Source: Arthrobacter woluwensis (lineage in GTDB: Bacteria; Actinomycetota; Actinomycetes; Actinomycetales; Micrococcaceae). From it: 64,000 nucleotides of DNA. The notes below the pieces were generated by a model, which saw only the letters and a program-made list of their open reading frames with translations, made no database searches and had not been told where the DNA came from. The position numbers were made by a program, and so were the translations under genes. Positions 15,980-26,800 of this stretch are shown here, piece after piece. Every line of letters begins with the position of its first letter. Positions within the stretch are counted from its first letter, which is position 1. The DNA lies in the NCBI RefSeq assembly GCF_900105345.1, contig NZ_FNSN01000003.1, positions 1,426,001 to 1,490,000 of the forward strand, read 5' to 3'.

Positions 15980-18900
15980 GTGTCGCTGGCAGACAGCAAT
16001 CCGACGATGACCAAGGAAACGGTCGACACTTTCCTGGACAACTACTACCAGCACCTCGCTCCCGAGGACCGGGCGCGCTACGACGCGGATGTGCTCCGCG
16101 AGCGGGCGCTCGCCCATCACGGTCTCGGAAGCCGCCGCTCTCCGGAGCAGGCACTGGTCGAGGTCCGGACCGAACCCGGCTGCAGCGTGGTCCTGATCGT
16201 CACGGATGACATGCCGTTCCTGGTGGACTCCGTCGTCGCCGAGCTGGTCCGTCAGCACCGCGCCATCCGGCTCGTGGTCCACCCGATGCTCGTCGTGCAG
16301 CGCGACTCCGACACCCACGAGGCCGGGAAGATCTCGCAGGTCCCCGCGCACGTGGGCCAGACCAGTGGTGACACCGCCGCCATCCCGTCGCTCGCCGCCT
16401 TCGTCGCCGCCGAAGGCGCCACCACGCGCCTCGAGTCCTGGATCGCCGTCGAGATCGATCGTGCCGGCGAGGACGAGGCCGCAGAGCTGGTCTCCGGCCT
16501 CGAAAAGGTCCTTCACGACGTCCGCACCGCCGTCGAGGACTGGCAGAAGATGCGCGACAAGGCCTCCGAGGTCGCCGATGAGCTGGGACAGCTCCCCGCG
16601 ACGGCCGGCATCCAGGACGTCGCCGGCGCCCAGGCGCTCCTGCGCTGGATGGAGGACGACAACTTCACCTTCCTGGGCTACCGCGAATACGACCTCCTCG
16701 ACGTCAATGGCGAGGACGTCCTGGAGGCGCACGAAGAAGGCGGCCTCGGCCTCATGCGGAGCCTCGGCGATTCGCCGAAGATCCAGCACCTGACCGATTC
16801 CGGTCGGTCCAAGGCCCGCGAGAAGCGCGCATTGGTGATCACCAAGGCCAACTCGCGGTCCACGGTGCACCGCGCCGCGTACCTCGACTACATCGGTATC
16901 AAGAGCTTCGACGCCGCAGGCAATGTGACGGGCGAGCGCCGCTTCATCGGACTCTTCTCCACGAACGCGTACACCGGTTCCGTGCGGACCATCCCGATCA
17001 TCAAGGACAAGGTACGGGCCGTCCTCGAAGCGTCCGGTTTCCCGACCGAGTCGCACTCGGGCAAGGACCTCCTCGGCATCATGGAGACCTACCCCCGCGA
17101 TGAGCTGTTCCAGATGGATGTGCCGGAGCTCGTCGCCACCACGCAGGCCATCATGCTGCTGCAGGAGCGCCGCCGCACCCGCCTCTTCCTTCGCCCGGAC
17201 ATCTACGGACGCTTCATGTCCGCGGTGGTCTTCATCCCGCGCGACCGGTACACCACCTCGGTGCGTCTCCGCCTGCAGGACGAGCTGACCCGGACCTTCG
17301 ACGCCGTCTCGATCGATTTCGAGGCACGCATGAGCGAGTCCGCTCTCGCCCGGGTGTTCTTCCGCATCCGTCTGCCGAAGGGCGCCGATCTGAGCGCATT
17401 CGACACCGAAGGTCTCGAAGAACGACTGGTGCGGGCCGCCCGTTCGTGGTCCGAAGGTCTGGGAGAGGTCCTCGGCGAAACCTATCCGGAAGCGGCGGCG
17501 GAACGTCTGGCCTCCCAGTGGAGCGAAGCCTTCCCCGCCAGTTACCGCGTGGATTACGAGGTGGAGGACGCGCTGGTCGACATCCAGCGCTTCGAAGACT
17601 GCCTGGCCAATGCGGCCGCGCAGGGCGGCGACCACGCCGTCGAGCAGCAGATCCAGCTGCACGCATACCTTCCCGAAGGCGCCGGCGAGATCCTCGAAGA
17701 GGACGCCCGCGTCAAGATCTACTTGCTCGCTCCGAGGAGCCTCAGCAAGATCCTGCCGGTGTTCCACAACCTGGGTCTCGAGGTGCTCGACGAGCGCCCC
17801 TTCGAGATCGAGACCAAGGACGGCCAGGACTTCTTCCTGTACGACCTCGGCCTGAAGTACCCGGCCGGCACCGATCCGCTGGGCAGCAGCGACCTGCTCG
17901 CGGAATCGTTCTCCGCCGCACTGAACGGCACCATCGAGTCCGATCGCTTCGACCGCCTCGTGCTCGCCGAGGGCATGACCTGGCGCCAGGTGCTCATCCT
18001 GCGCAGCTACGCCAAGTACATGCGTCAGATGGGCAACACGAACTCGTACGGTTTCATCGCCGACACGCTGCTGGCCAACGCCGAGGTCACCCGTGGCCTC
18101 GTGGCCCTGTTCGAGGCCCGCTTCGATCCTGCGCTGCCCACCGCCGGCGGAGAGCTCGACGACGACGGCCGCGCCGCCGCCATCGAGCAGGCTCACGCCG
18201 CGCTGGAGGAAGCCGTGGCCGGCGTCGCGACGCTGGACGCCGACCGCGTCCTGCGGACATTCATCAACCTGATCGATCAGACGCTCCGCACCAACTACTA
18301 CCAGGGCAAGGACTACCTCAGCTTCAAGCTCAACCCGGCCGGCATCGAAGGGCTTCCCTTCCCGCGCCCGGCGTTCGAGATCTGGGTGTACTCGCCGCGG
18401 GTCGAGGGTGTCCACCTGCGCTTCGGCGCCGTGGCCCGTGGTGGCCTGCGCTGGTCCGACCGGCGCGAGGACTTCCGGACGGAGATCCTGGGTCTGGTGA
18501 AGGCCCAGATGGTCAAGAACGCCGTGATCGTTCCGACGGGCGCCAAGGGCGGGTTCTTCGCCAAGCAGCTGCCGGATCCCTCCGTGGACCGTTCCGCCTG
18601 GATGGCCGAGGGCATCGAGAGCTACAAGACCTTCATCCGCGGTCTCCTGGACATCACGGACAACCTGGTGACCGACGCTAACGGCGAGCACGTGGTGGCG
18701 CCGCGCGACGTCGTCCGGCACGATGCGGATGACAGCTACCTGGTGGTCGCCGCCGACAAGGGCACCGCGTCCTTCTCCGACATCGCCAACGCGATCTCGG
18801 CCGAGTACGGTTTCTGGCTGGGCGACGCCTTCGCCTCCGGCGGTTCCGTGGGCTACGACCACAAGGCCATGGCGATCACCGCCCGCGGTGCGTGGGAGTC

Positions 18901-20854
18901 CGTGAAGCGGCACTTCTCGGAGCTGGACCTCGACACCCAGAGCGAGGACTTCACTGTGGTGGGCGTCGGCGACATGTCCGGCGACGTGTTCGGCAACGGC
19001 ATGCTCCTGTCCAAGCACATCCGGCTGCTGGCCGCCTTCGACCACCGGCACATCTTCCTGGACCCTCAGCCCGACGCCGCGTCCTCCTTCGCGGAGCGCA
19101 AGCGCCTGTTCGAGCTGCCGCGTTCGTCCTGGGACGACTACAACCGGGATCTGATCAGCGCCGGTGGCGGGGTCTTCCCCCGTTCCGCGAAGTCGATCCC
19201 GATCTCCGCTCAGGTCCGCGTGGCCCTGGGTCTGCCCGACGGCACCGAGGCGATGAGCCCGCCGGAGCTCCTCAAGGCGATCCTGCTGGCCCCGGCCGAC
19301 CTCCTCTACAACGGCGGCATCGGGACCTACGTCAAGGCCAGCACCGAAAGCCACGCCGAGGTCGGGGACAAGGCCAACGACGGCATCCGCGTCGACGGCC
19401 GTGACCTGCGCGTCAAGGTCGTCGGTGAGGGCGGCAACCTCGGCATGACCCAGCGCGGTCGTATCGAGGCGGCTCTCCAGGGCGTCATCCTCAACACCGA
19501 CGCGATCGACAACTCGGCCGGCGTCGACTGCTCCGACCACGAGGTCAACATCAAGATCTTCATCGATCGCATGGTGTCGGCAGGAAAGCTCGATCCGGCG
19601 GAACGCGCCGCCTTCCTGGCGTCCATGACGGATGAGGTCGGCGAGCTGGTGCTCGAGGACAACATCGAGCAGAACATCCTCCTGCTCAACGACCGCACCC
19701 GCGTCGCCGAGTGGAGCCCCAGCTACGAGCGGCTCATGGACTGGCTCGATGTGAAGGCCGATCTCAACCGTGAGCTCGAAGCGCTGCCCTCCACCGAGGT
19801 GCTGCGCCAGCGCCTGGCACAGGGCCAGGGCCTCACCTCACCGGAGCTGTCCGTGCTCGCGGCCTACGCCAAGATCGAACTGGCCGACGCCCTGCGCGAC
19901 AGTGACCTCGCGGATGACCCGTGGTTCGGCTCGACGCTCCGCGCCTACTTCCCGAAGGCTCTGGCGGAGCGGTTCGACGCCGAGCTGGACAGCCACCCGC
20001 TGCGCCGCGAGATCATCGCGACCGTGGTGGCCAACGAGATGATCAACGTCGGCGGCATCACGTTCGCGTTCCGCGCGATCGAGGAGACCTCGGCGACCGA
20101 ATCCGCCGTGGCGAAGGCCTTTATCGCCCTCCGCGAGATCTACAAGCTGCCGGAGATGCTGAACGCTCTGAACAGCCTGCCGGCGTCGTTCCCCACCGCG
20201 CACTGGACCACGGTGCACCTGGACATCCGGCGGCTCCTCGACCGTGCCGTGCGCTGGCTGGTGGCTGACGGCGCGACGAGCGCTCCGGTCGCCGACATCG
20301 TGGCGGACTTCGGCCCGAAGGTCGCCGCTCTGCGCGGCCGGCTCGCTGACTACCTCCGGGGCGAGGACCTCGTCCGCTTCGAAGCCTGGCGGAACCGTGC
20401 CAGCTCCTGGGGTCTGCCGGAAGAGCTCGGCATCCGTTGGGCCGAACTCTTCGAGAGCTTCCCGCTCCTCGAGATGGCGCGGATCTCCCGCCAGACCGGC
20501 GAGAACATGGACGATGTGGCACGCGTGTACTACACGGTCTTCGATCGCTTCCACGTGGACTCCCTGCTCGAGCGCATCAGTGCCCTCCCGCGGGACGACC
20601 GCTGGCAGGCCCTGGCCCGTGCGGCGCTGCGCGACGACCTCTACTCGACGGTCGCCGACATGACCACGTCGGTCCTCGGGGTCAGCCAAGGGGAGACCGC
20701 TCCTGACGACCGCCTGGCTCAGTGGGAGGAACGGAACGCCGAGCAGCTGATGCGTGCCCGGAACATGTTCGAAGAGGTCAACTCGCTGGAGAAGGACGAC
20801 ATGGCGTCTCTCTCGGTAGCATTGAGGCTCTTGCGTTCCATCGTCCGGCACTGA
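15980..20854 (+). CDS. gdh: NAD-specific glutamate dehydrogenase, large (180 kDa) class
   Basis: NAD-dependent glutamate dehydrogenase of the large Bac_GDH class (1624 residues; family about 1500-1650). It converts glutamate to 2-oxoglutarate and ammonium for catabolism. The long N-terminal regulatory part has ACT-like segments (VVLIVTDDMPFLVDSVVAEL). The catalytic domain holds GAVARGGLRWSDRREDFRTE and the Lys-containing VPTGAKGGFFAKQLP near residue 855. The dinucleotide-binding region has VGVGDMSGDVFGNGML and VVGEGGNLGMTQRGRIE. The GTG start is preceded by GGAGG at 7 bases; an internal ATG at 16007 is the alternative. pdtaS follows by 15 bases and may be cotranscribed. Confidence 0.97.
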   Translation: MSLADSNPTMTKETVDTFLDNYYQHLAPEDRARYDADVLRERALAHHGLGSRRSPEQALVEVRTEPGCSVVLIVTDDMPFLVDSVVAELVRQHRAIRLVVHPMLVVQRDSDTHEAGKISQVPAHVGQTSGDTAAIPSLAAFVAAEGATTRLESWIAVEIDRAGEDEAAELVSGLEKVLHDVRTAVEDWQKMRDKASEVADELGQLPATAGIQDVAGAQALLRWMEDDNFTFLGYREYDLLDVNGEDVLEAHEEGGLGLMRSLGDSPKIQHLTDSGRSKAREKRALVITKANSRSTVHRAAYLDYIGIKSFDAAGNVTGERRFIGLFSTNAYTGSVRTIPIIKDKVRAVLEASGFPTESHSGKDLLGIMETYPRDELFQMDVPELVATTQAIMLLQERRRTRLFLRPDIYGRFMSAVVFIPRDRYTTSVRLRLQDELTRTFDAVSIDFEARMSESALARVFFRIRLPKGADLSAFDTEGLEERLVRAARSWSEGLGEVLGETYPEAAAERLASQWSEAFPASYRVDYEVEDALVDIQRFEDCLANAAAQGGDHAVEQQIQLHAYLPEGAGEILEEDARVKIYLLAPRSLSKILPVFHNLGLEVLDERPFEIETKDGQDFFLYDLGLKYPAGTDPLGSSDLLAESFSAALNGTIESDRFDRLVLAEGMTWRQVLILRSYAKYMRQMGNTNSYGFIADTLLANAEVTRGLVALFEARFDPALPTAGGELDDDGRAAAIEQAHAALEEAVAGVATLDADRVLRTFINLIDQTLRTNYYQGKDYLSFKLNPAGIEGLPFPRPAFEIWVYSPRVEGVHLRFGAVARGGLRWSDRREDFRTEILGLVKAQMVKNAVIVPTGAKGGFFAKQLPDPSVDRSAWMAEGIESYKTFIRGLLDITDNLVTDANGEHVVAPRDVVRHDADDSYLVVAADKGTASFSDIANAISAEYGFWLGDAFASGGSVGYDHKAMAITARGAWESVKRHFSELDLDTQSEDFTVVGVGDMSGDVFGNGMLLSKHIRLLAAFDHRHIFLDPQPDAASSFAERKRLFELPRSSWDDYNRDLISAGGGVFPRSAKSIPISAQVRVALGLPDGTEAMSPPELLKAILLAPADLLYNGGIGTYVKASTESHAEVGDKANDGIRVDGRDLRVKVVGEGGNLGMTQRGRIEAALQGVILNTDAIDNSAGVDCSDHEVNIKIFIDRMVSAGKLDPAERAAFLASMTDEVGELVLEDNIEQNILLLNDRTRVAEWSPSYERLMDWLDVKADLNRELEALPSTEVLRQRLAQGQGLTSPELSVLAAYAKIELADALRDSDLADDPWFGSTLRAYFPKALAERFDAELDSHPLRREIIATVVANEMINVGGITFAFRAIEETSATESAVAKAFIALREIYKLPEMLNALNSLPASFPTAHWTTVHLDIRRLLDRAVRWLVADGATSAPVADIVADFGPKVAALRGRLADYLRGEDLVRFEAWRNRASSWGLPEELGIRWAELFESFPLLEMARISRQTGENMDDVARVYYTVFDRFHVDSLLERISALPRDDRWQALARAALRDDLYSTVADMTTSVLGVSQGETAPDDRLAQWEERNAEQLMRARNMFEEVNSLEKDDMASLSVALRLLRSIVRH

Positions 20855-20869
20855 TCGAGGAGACTCCCC

Positions 20870-22372
20870 GTGGCCATATTCACTGATCCCATCAAGGAAC
20901 ATGCTGATTTCGGCCCCGGGGACGCGGAGTGGCTCCATCTGCTGGTCGGTGACTGGCAGATGGTGGCCGACCTCGCCTTCGCCGACCTTGCTCTGTGGTT
21001 CCCGGATCCCGAGCTCGGGTTCGTGGCCCTCGCTCACGTGAGGCCGTCCACGAGCCACACCGTGTTCCACACGGACTTCGTCGGCGAAGGCATCCGCTCC
21101 GATCTTCAGCCCCTGGTGGAGCGGGCCTGGAAGTCCCGCCACATCGAGCGGTCCTCCGAGGCGGCCTGGAGCAACGGTGACTCGGCACTTCGGGTGGAGG
21201 CCATCCCCATGGTCCGCAATGGCCGGACCCTGGCGGTGGTCACGTCTCACCTGGATCTCTCGAGTTCGAGGATGCCGTCACGGCTCGAACTCACCTACCG
21301 GCAGTGCGCCTATGACCTGCTCAAGATGGGCACGCAGGGTCTCTGGCCGGATTTCGCCTCCCCCACGGGATCGCGCCGTGGCGCACCGCGCGTGGGCGAC
21401 GGACTGATCCGCTTGGACGCGGACGGCATCGTGCAGTACGCCAGCCCCAACGGAGTGTCCGCCTTCCGACGGCTCGGTGACATCGAGTCGTTGGAGGGCC
21501 GGTCCCTCGCGGAGGTCACCGCCGGCCTGATCAAGGACCGACGGCTGGCCGACGAGACCCTGCCGCTCGTGGTCACGGGCCGGATGCCGCTCCGCAGCGA
21601 GATCGAGTCACGGGGTGTTTCGCTGACGCTGCGGGCGATCCCGCTGCGCGATGGAACCCACCGGTTCGGCGCCCTCGTCCTGTGTCGCGACGTCTCCGAG
21701 CTCCGGCGCCGCGAGCAGGAGCTGGTGAGCAAGGACGCCACCATCCGGGAGATCCATCACCGGGTCAAGAACAACCTCCAGACCGTCGCGGCTCTGCTAC
21801 GGATGCAGTCGCGGCGCATGGTGAGTGACGAAGCCCGTCAAGGCCTGGAGCAGGCGATGCGCCGGGTGGCGACGATCGCACGCGTCCACGAGACCCTGTC
21901 TCAGGGGCTTTCACAGGTGGTCGATTTCGACGAGCTCATCAGCCCTCAGTTCCGGCTGTCGGCGGAGGTCGCGTCTCCCTCGCAGAAGGTGAGCACGGAA
22001 CTGACCGGTGAATTCGGCAAGCTGCCGAGCGACCTCGCCACCCCGCTGGCCCTGGTGATCAACGAACTGGTCACCAATGCGGTCGAACACGGCCTGCAGG
22101 ATCGTGAAGGCACCGTCTGGCTCGACGCTCGGCGCAGCGTCACCGACGCGGGGGAGCGTCAGCTCACCGTGACCATTTCCGACGACGGCGTGGGGCTGCC
22201 GCCCGAGGCGGAGCCGTCCGCAGGTCCCGGCCTCCTCGGCGGGACCAGTGGGGGACTCGGCCTGCAGATCGTGCGGACCCTCATCACCTCGGAATTGCGG
22301 GGCACGATCCGATGGCTGGCCCGAGAGGGCGGCGGAACGGACGTCCGCTTGGTGATCCCCCTCGACGCCTGA
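20870..22372 (+). CDS. pdtaS: PdtaS-like sensor histidine kinase
   Basis: Soluble sensor kinase of 500 residues, like mycobacterial PdtaS (Rv3220c), whose partner PdtaR is an ANTAR regulator acting on RNA. The N-terminal GAF domain is about 1-150, a PAS domain about 175-285 (LIRLDADGIVQYASPNG), and HisKA_2 starts near 290. The phospho-acceptor is in REIHHRVKNNLQT at H296/H297. The HATPase has NELVTNAVEHGL and SDDGVGLPP. No membrane segment is seen. The next gene is whiB1 in convergent orientation, the same neighbour as in Mycobacterium, which supports the assignment. No pdtaR is in this window. Confidence 0.92.
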   Translation: MAIFTDPIKEHADFGPGDAEWLHLLVGDWQMVADLAFADLALWFPDPELGFVALAHVRPSTSHTVFHTDFVGEGIRSDLQPLVERAWKSRHIERSSEAAWSNGDSALRVEAIPMVRNGRTLAVVTSHLDLSSSRMPSRLELTYRQCAYDLLKMGTQGLWPDFASPTGSRRGAPRVGDGLIRLDADGIVQYASPNGVSAFRRLGDIESLEGRSLAEVTAGLIKDRRLADETLPLVVTGRMPLRSEIESRGVSLTLRAIPLRDGTHRFGALVLCRDVSELRRREQELVSKDATIREIHHRVKNNLQTVAALLRMQSRRMVSDEARQGLEQAMRRVATIARVHETLSQGLSQVVDFDELISPQFRLSAEVASPSQKVSTELTGEFGKLPSDLATPLALVINELVTNAVEHGLQDREGTVWLDARRSVTDAGERQLTVTISDDGVGLPPEAEPSAGPGLLGGTSGGLGLQIVRTLITSELRGTIRWLAREGGGTDVRLVIPLDA

Positions 22373-22466
22373 CGCCATGCGGTCCGCCGGGGCTGTCCCG
22401 GATAACCCGGGCCGGGTTCATCTTCGACGCCGACCTCCAGCAACATGTTCGGCCGGAGACACCACG

Positions 22467-22518
22467 ACAACGCAGTGGCGGGCCGGAACCCTCAGGTTCC
22501 GGCCCGCCACTGCGTTGT
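22467..22518. terminator. Long bidirectional terminator hairpin between pdtaS and whiB1
   Basis: Perfect 24-bp inverted repeat, arms 22467-22490 and 22495-22518, with the 4-base loop CTCA. It lies in the 193-base gap between convergent pdtaS and whiB1. No T-run follows on either side. Confidence 0.85.
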
Positions 22519-22565
22519 ACTGCTCAGAGTTGTACAGCTCAGATGTTCGACTGCTCCGCTGCCCC

Positions 22566-22814
22566 CTAGGAGGCTCGGCGAGCCCTCGCGGCGCGGCGCT
22601 TGAGTGCGCGGCGCTCGTCTTCGCTCATGCCACCCCAGACGCCGGCATCCTGGCCGGATTCGAGGGCCCACTGCAGGCAGGTGTCCACGACGGGGCACCG
22701 ACGGCAGACGCTCTTGGCTTCTTCAATCTGGAGAAGCGCTGGGCCCGTGTTGCCGACAGGGAAGAAAAGCTCGGGGTCCTTGTCCAGGCAGGCGGCACGG
22801 CTACGCCAATCCAT
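22566..22814 (-). CDS. whiB1: WhiB-family iron-sulfur transcription factor WhiB1
   Basis: WhiB-like protein of 82 residues carrying an NO-sensitive 4Fe-4S cluster and acting with the primary sigma factor. The four ligands are C9, C37, C40 and C46 (spacing as in Mycobacterium WhiB1), followed by the beta-turn GVWGGM and a basic tail RRALKRRAARARR. MDWRSRAACLDKDPELFFPVG matches the WhiB1 start, so the ATG at 22814 is chosen over a GTG four codons earlier that overlaps the GGAG site. Convergence with pdtaS, as in mycobacteria (Rv3219/Rv3220c), supports the name. About 280 bases upstream are free of genes and must hold its promoter. Confidence 0.95.
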   Translation of the reverse strand: MDWRSRAACLDKDPELFFPVGNTGPALLQIEEAKSVCRRCPVVDTCLQWALESGQDAGVWGGMSEDERRALKRRAARARRAS

Positions 22815-23098
22815 GCGATCACTCACTCCAAATCTGTGTTTCAGGCTTTGTGAAAAATTTCACTTGGCCCTTCATAGGAAAGGGGCCATTTCTGGCCCCA
22901 CGACTCTATTAACAAGCGTGTCACGTTAACGCGGAGCAAACAAGGGGTGAAAGCCGTCAAATCGCCGGAAAACATGAGTGGTGCATCACATCCCCGGCTC
23001 AGTGATGTCCCGAATTTGACTATGTCCGGTAGGGTGCGACTGTGTCAAGGGTCCTGCCGTACGGCGCCCGTCCCAGCCATGTGGCTGAAAGAGAAAGC

Positions 23099-23596
23099 AT
23101 GCAGATGAATCCCACCCAATCCGGTGCCCCCTCGTCCAGGCCTTTGTCGGTCACGGTGGTCTCTCTGGTGGCGTTGGTGGAAGGCCTCGTCCTCCTGGTG
23201 CTGGCCGGGATCTACGTGGTCAATCTTCTGGCGGGGACGCCGGTCCTCACTCTCGCGGGCGCCATCTTCCTCGCGGTGCTCTTCGCCGCGCTCGGCGTGG
23301 GCCTCATGGCGATCGGCCATTTTCTGTTCCGTGGCTACCGCTGGCCTCGGTCGGGCGCCTTGGTCGCGCAGCTCTTCATTCTGGCGATCGGAATTCCGAC
23401 CCTCCAGGCGGGCCTGATCTGGCAGGGTCTCCTCATCATCATTCCCGCCGCAGTGTCGGCCGTGCTGATCTTCGACCCGCGGGCCGTCGCCTACGGGCGA
23501 TGGAGCACACAAGCTGCGGACCCCGACGAAGAGACCGGCGCCGAGGAGAAGCGGAACGGCGGACCGGGGAACGGTCAGCCGACGTCCTCTCAGTAA
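23099..23596 (+). CDS. Conserved membrane protein with four predicted membrane segments
   Basis: Small integral membrane protein (165 residues from the ATG at 23099). Four hydrophobic segments can be seen at about 17-38, 46-68, 85-100 and 106-124 (LVALVEGLVLLVLAGIYVV, LAVLFAALGVGLMAIGHFL, LFILAIGIPTLQAG, LLIIIPAAVSAVLIF). A charged cytoplasmic tail rich in Asp, Glu and Gly follows. A GTG at 23042 is in frame and follows TAGGGT by 6 bases, but the extra 19 codons lack the G/C third-position bias of the gene, so the later ATG is preferred. It resembles the membrane gene near whiB1 in Mycobacterium (Rv3217c region), but only loosely. Function unknown. Confidence 0.7.
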   Translation: MQMNPTQSGAPSSRPLSVTVVSLVALVEGLVLLVLAGIYVVNLLAGTPVLTLAGAIFLAVLFAALGVGLMAIGHFLFRGYRWPRSGALVAQLFILAIGIPTLQAGLIWQGLLIIIPAAVSAVLIFDPRAVAYGRWSTQAADPDEETGAEEKRNGGPGNGQPTSSQ

Positions 23597-23841
23597 GGGA
23601 CGGCAGCCGTCGTCGCAGAAGCCGATGGTTCAGCTCCTGACGTCGCCTTCGGGGCGGGACTGAGTGCATGGCAAGCCGCTCGGGCGCCTTCTTCACGCCT
23701 TGGCCGGCAGCTCTTCACTCGCTGCTTTTCACCCACCGGTTTTTCATCCACGGGCTCTTCACTGAAGGGCATTTCTCTGACTGTCCTTTCATCGACCGGC
23801 TCTTCGCCCGCTGTCTTCTCATCGGCCGCCCGTTCATCCAT
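23590..23841 (-). CDS. Possible small charged-repeat protein (doubtful)
   Basis: Short frame of 83 residues beginning MDERAADEKTAGEEPVDER, with the unit EEPVDE(K/R) repeated twice over about 35 residues, then a basic Ala/Ser-rich tail. It lies 36 bases after the FtsK/EccC-like gene on the same strand and overlaps the end of the plus-strand membrane gene by a few bases. No ribosome-binding site is seen, and base composition is less G+C-rich than its neighbours. It may be a decayed gene or intergenic repeat DNA. Apart from this frame, the 281 bases between the two flanking genes show nothing else. Confidence 0.25.
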   Translation of the reverse strand: MDERAADEKTAGEEPVDERTVREMPFSEEPVDEKPVGEKQRVKSCRPRREEGARAACHALSPAPKATSGAEPSASATTAAVPY

Positions 23842-23877
23842 CGGCCGGCCACGGGTCCTGGTCGTGGTTCCGTCCCA

Positions 23878-26800
23878 TCAGGGGCTGAGCGATGGATCAT
23901 GGGTCCGGGTTGTGCCGATGCGCGTATTGGAGACGGGCTGCGCAAGGTGCAGACCTGTTCCCCATCGTGAGCTTCTGATCAGCACACGGGGAGAGGACGG
24001 GTCGAGCGCGGCAAGCGCTCGGGAGAGCCGAAGATCGTCCTCGGCCCTGGTGGACGGCAGATAGATCGTATGATCCAGGGCTCCCAGGGCCCCTGAAGCG
24101 GCCAGACCTTCGTCGCCGCCCAGCAGGAACCGGATCCCGGAGTTCCCGCCGTCGCGGAGCAGTTCCAGCAGTTCCCCCTCCAATCCGTAGTGCTCGGAGT
24201 GCCGTATCGCTGCGAGCGTGGCCTCCCAGGACTCGAGGTGCACGACGTGCTCCCACCCGGCGCCGGATGGGCCATCGCGCAGCTCGCGGACCAGCACCGC
24301 GAGACCAGCGGTGTCCCGGGCGGAGATGAGCCGGTGCGGCATGATCCGGGCCCGGTTCTCCTGCGCGAACGAGTCTGAGCTGGGTCCGTCCTGAACTTCC
24401 TGATCGTGCTGAACCTCGTGGCCGCCTGGCCCTTCGTGGCCGTTTGCAGGGGCCCGGGCGACCCGCTGGGTGTCGTGCCGTGCGGCAGTAGCGCCGGAGG
24501 GGGAGTGCGTGGTGATGGAGGTGAGGCGCAGAGAGGAGTGTCTCAGGACTCCGCCGAGGAGGTGCGCGGTGAGTGTCGCCCGGTCCTGGGGAGCCCCGAG
24601 CAGGCCCACCGATTCGCCCCGCGACCAGGTCAGGACCGTCAGCCGTTGGGACGCGGGGAGGTCTACCAGCGCCAGAGCGGGTCGATCGTCGCTCGAGGCC
24701 GATCCGAGATCCGGGTACGTCGCCGGATCGAAGCGGGTGGGAAGAGAGGGCGCGAGAACTCGTCGCGGCTGGGGCGACCGATGGTGTGAGGGCAGCGAAC
24801 GACTGGCGCCGGAGCTTCGGCGGTGCTGCCTTCGGCTGTCTTCCCCCTCGCGTGGCTCTCGCGAGTCGTCAAGCCGTCCACGAGGGGATCTGTCGTCATG
24901 CTGCAAGGGGCCGCCGCTCCAGGCGTCCCACGCCGAGGAGATCGCCTCACACCACGTCACAAGGTGTGAGTCGTTCCGGACCCCCTGGGACGACCCCGCT
25001 GTTCCGAAGGGGCCGGTCGCGCGGATTCCCTCTGGATTCGATCCCGGATCGTGCCAGTCGGCCACGTGCACCTCGTCTTCGCCCAGTGCCGGCACCGACG
25101 CCACGTCGGCGACCTGGATCAGCGTCCGAACGCCACCTTGGGCCACCACGGCGCGGCCGGGGATGTCCGAGGCGATTCCAGCAGCCGCAGTTGTGCCGAT
25201 CACGTCGAGGGAGTCGAGGTCGGACTGCAGCCTGAGAGCGATACTCGTACCCAGGTTCGCCCGGATGTCGGCGCTGACGGCTCCTTGCGGTCGCTGGGTG
25301 GCCAGGATCAGGTGCACGCCCAGAGACCGTCCGATACTCGCGAGCCTGACGAGCTCGCGGAGACTGTCCGGTGCGTGATCCATCATCATCCGGAATTCGT
25401 CGATGACCAGGCAGATCCGGGGGAGTGGTGGTTCGTGGGCCCGGCGGACTCTCCGATACCCGGTCCAGTCCGGGACGCCCAACTCTCGGAAGCGTTGTTC
25501 CCGGAAGGTGACCTCGGCCCTCAGCGAGATGAGGGCACGGTCCAGCTCGGTCGGCCCGAGGTCGGTGACCACGCCGTGCACATGGGGCAGGCTGCTCAGC
25601 CCATCGAACGCGGCGCCCCCTTTGAAGTCGACCAGGATGAATCCCAGCTCCGACGGCGGCAGGTGGCTGGACGCGGAAAGAACGAGGGTACGAAGAAGCT
25701 CCGACTTCCCCGATCCGGTGGTTCCGGCCACGAGGAAGTGCGGGCCGTCCTGGACGAGGTCCAGGCCGGCGGGCCCAGCCTCCTTGGCGCCGATGGGAAA
25801 CAGGAAGGAGCCTGACCCGCAGGAAGCGCCCCAGGCATCCAGGATCATCGAGCGCGAGCTGGGAGCAAGTGCGACGAGAGGAACCCTGCGGCCCAGGGCC
25901 GGGTGCCCCTGGGCGGCTCCCGGAACTTCGTCGGGGGAGAGATCTCGAAAGCTTCGGCAGAACCGATCCAGGACCTCCGACGACACGAAGTCGGGTATGA
26001 AGGTCCGACGCCGCTCATTCGTGGTGCCACGCTGCGCCGTCCCGCCGGGAACGCCGCGTACAGACGAGATCGAACCCTCGGTGCGGTGGACCTTTGCGAG
26101 GGCGAATCCCCGAGGCGCGCGGACAGCCGGATCGCCGTGGCCGGGCGACCCGTGCAGCAGAAAGGTGACGGCCGGGGAGGTCACCCGGCGTCCGGACTGA
26201 CTCGGGAGCGAGGATCCCGGCGCGCCGACCACGACGACACCGGTCGTCTCCGCAGCGTCCTCGCCCTCCGGAAAGAGCCCGGTCCATTCTCCGGCCCACC
26301 GGACACCGGGAAGGAACCGGAGCGACGACGGCAGGACCTTCCCGGGATCCACCAGGACGATTCCTGGTCGACTGCCGGCGGGTCTCCGGACGAGCTGGAC
26401 GATGAGGCCGCATACGAATTCCACGTAGTCGGAAGGGTCGGCCACGACCACGAGCCCGGGGTCGGCCCGGACGCTGACCGGGGCATCCCGATGAACCAGC
26501 GGGGAAGATCCTGTGAACGTTCCTCGCGATCCACCCGGGCGCCGGGCTCCGAGCACCCGGGGGAGACGCGGCGTTCGCCAGGGTGCACGTACCTGGAAGG
26601 GCCCCTTCCTTCTCTGCCGAGCCTCCGTGTGGAGTCCCGAGGGCGACGGCGCTCGCCGGACCCGATGTCGTCCCGCCCACGCCTCACCTCGAGTACTCCT
26701 CTGATCCTGTCCGACCTCTCCCGAAGACGCATTCCACGTGCGGATCACCCGAGCGGCGAGAGGCGAGTCCGGCCGGCAGATCACATCGGCCTCGGCGTCC

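Noticed and set aside
15956-19540. A 1194-codon open frame antisense to the glutamate dehydrogenase gene
   Set aside because: It mirrors gdh, which has family motifs and a ribosome-binding site; long antisense frames are common in high-GC genes, and this one shows no protein family pattern.
23668-23970. Plus-strand 100-codon frame in the gap after the membrane gene
   Set aside because: It has no ribosome-binding site, no family pattern, and runs into the end of the FtsK-like gene on the opposite strand.
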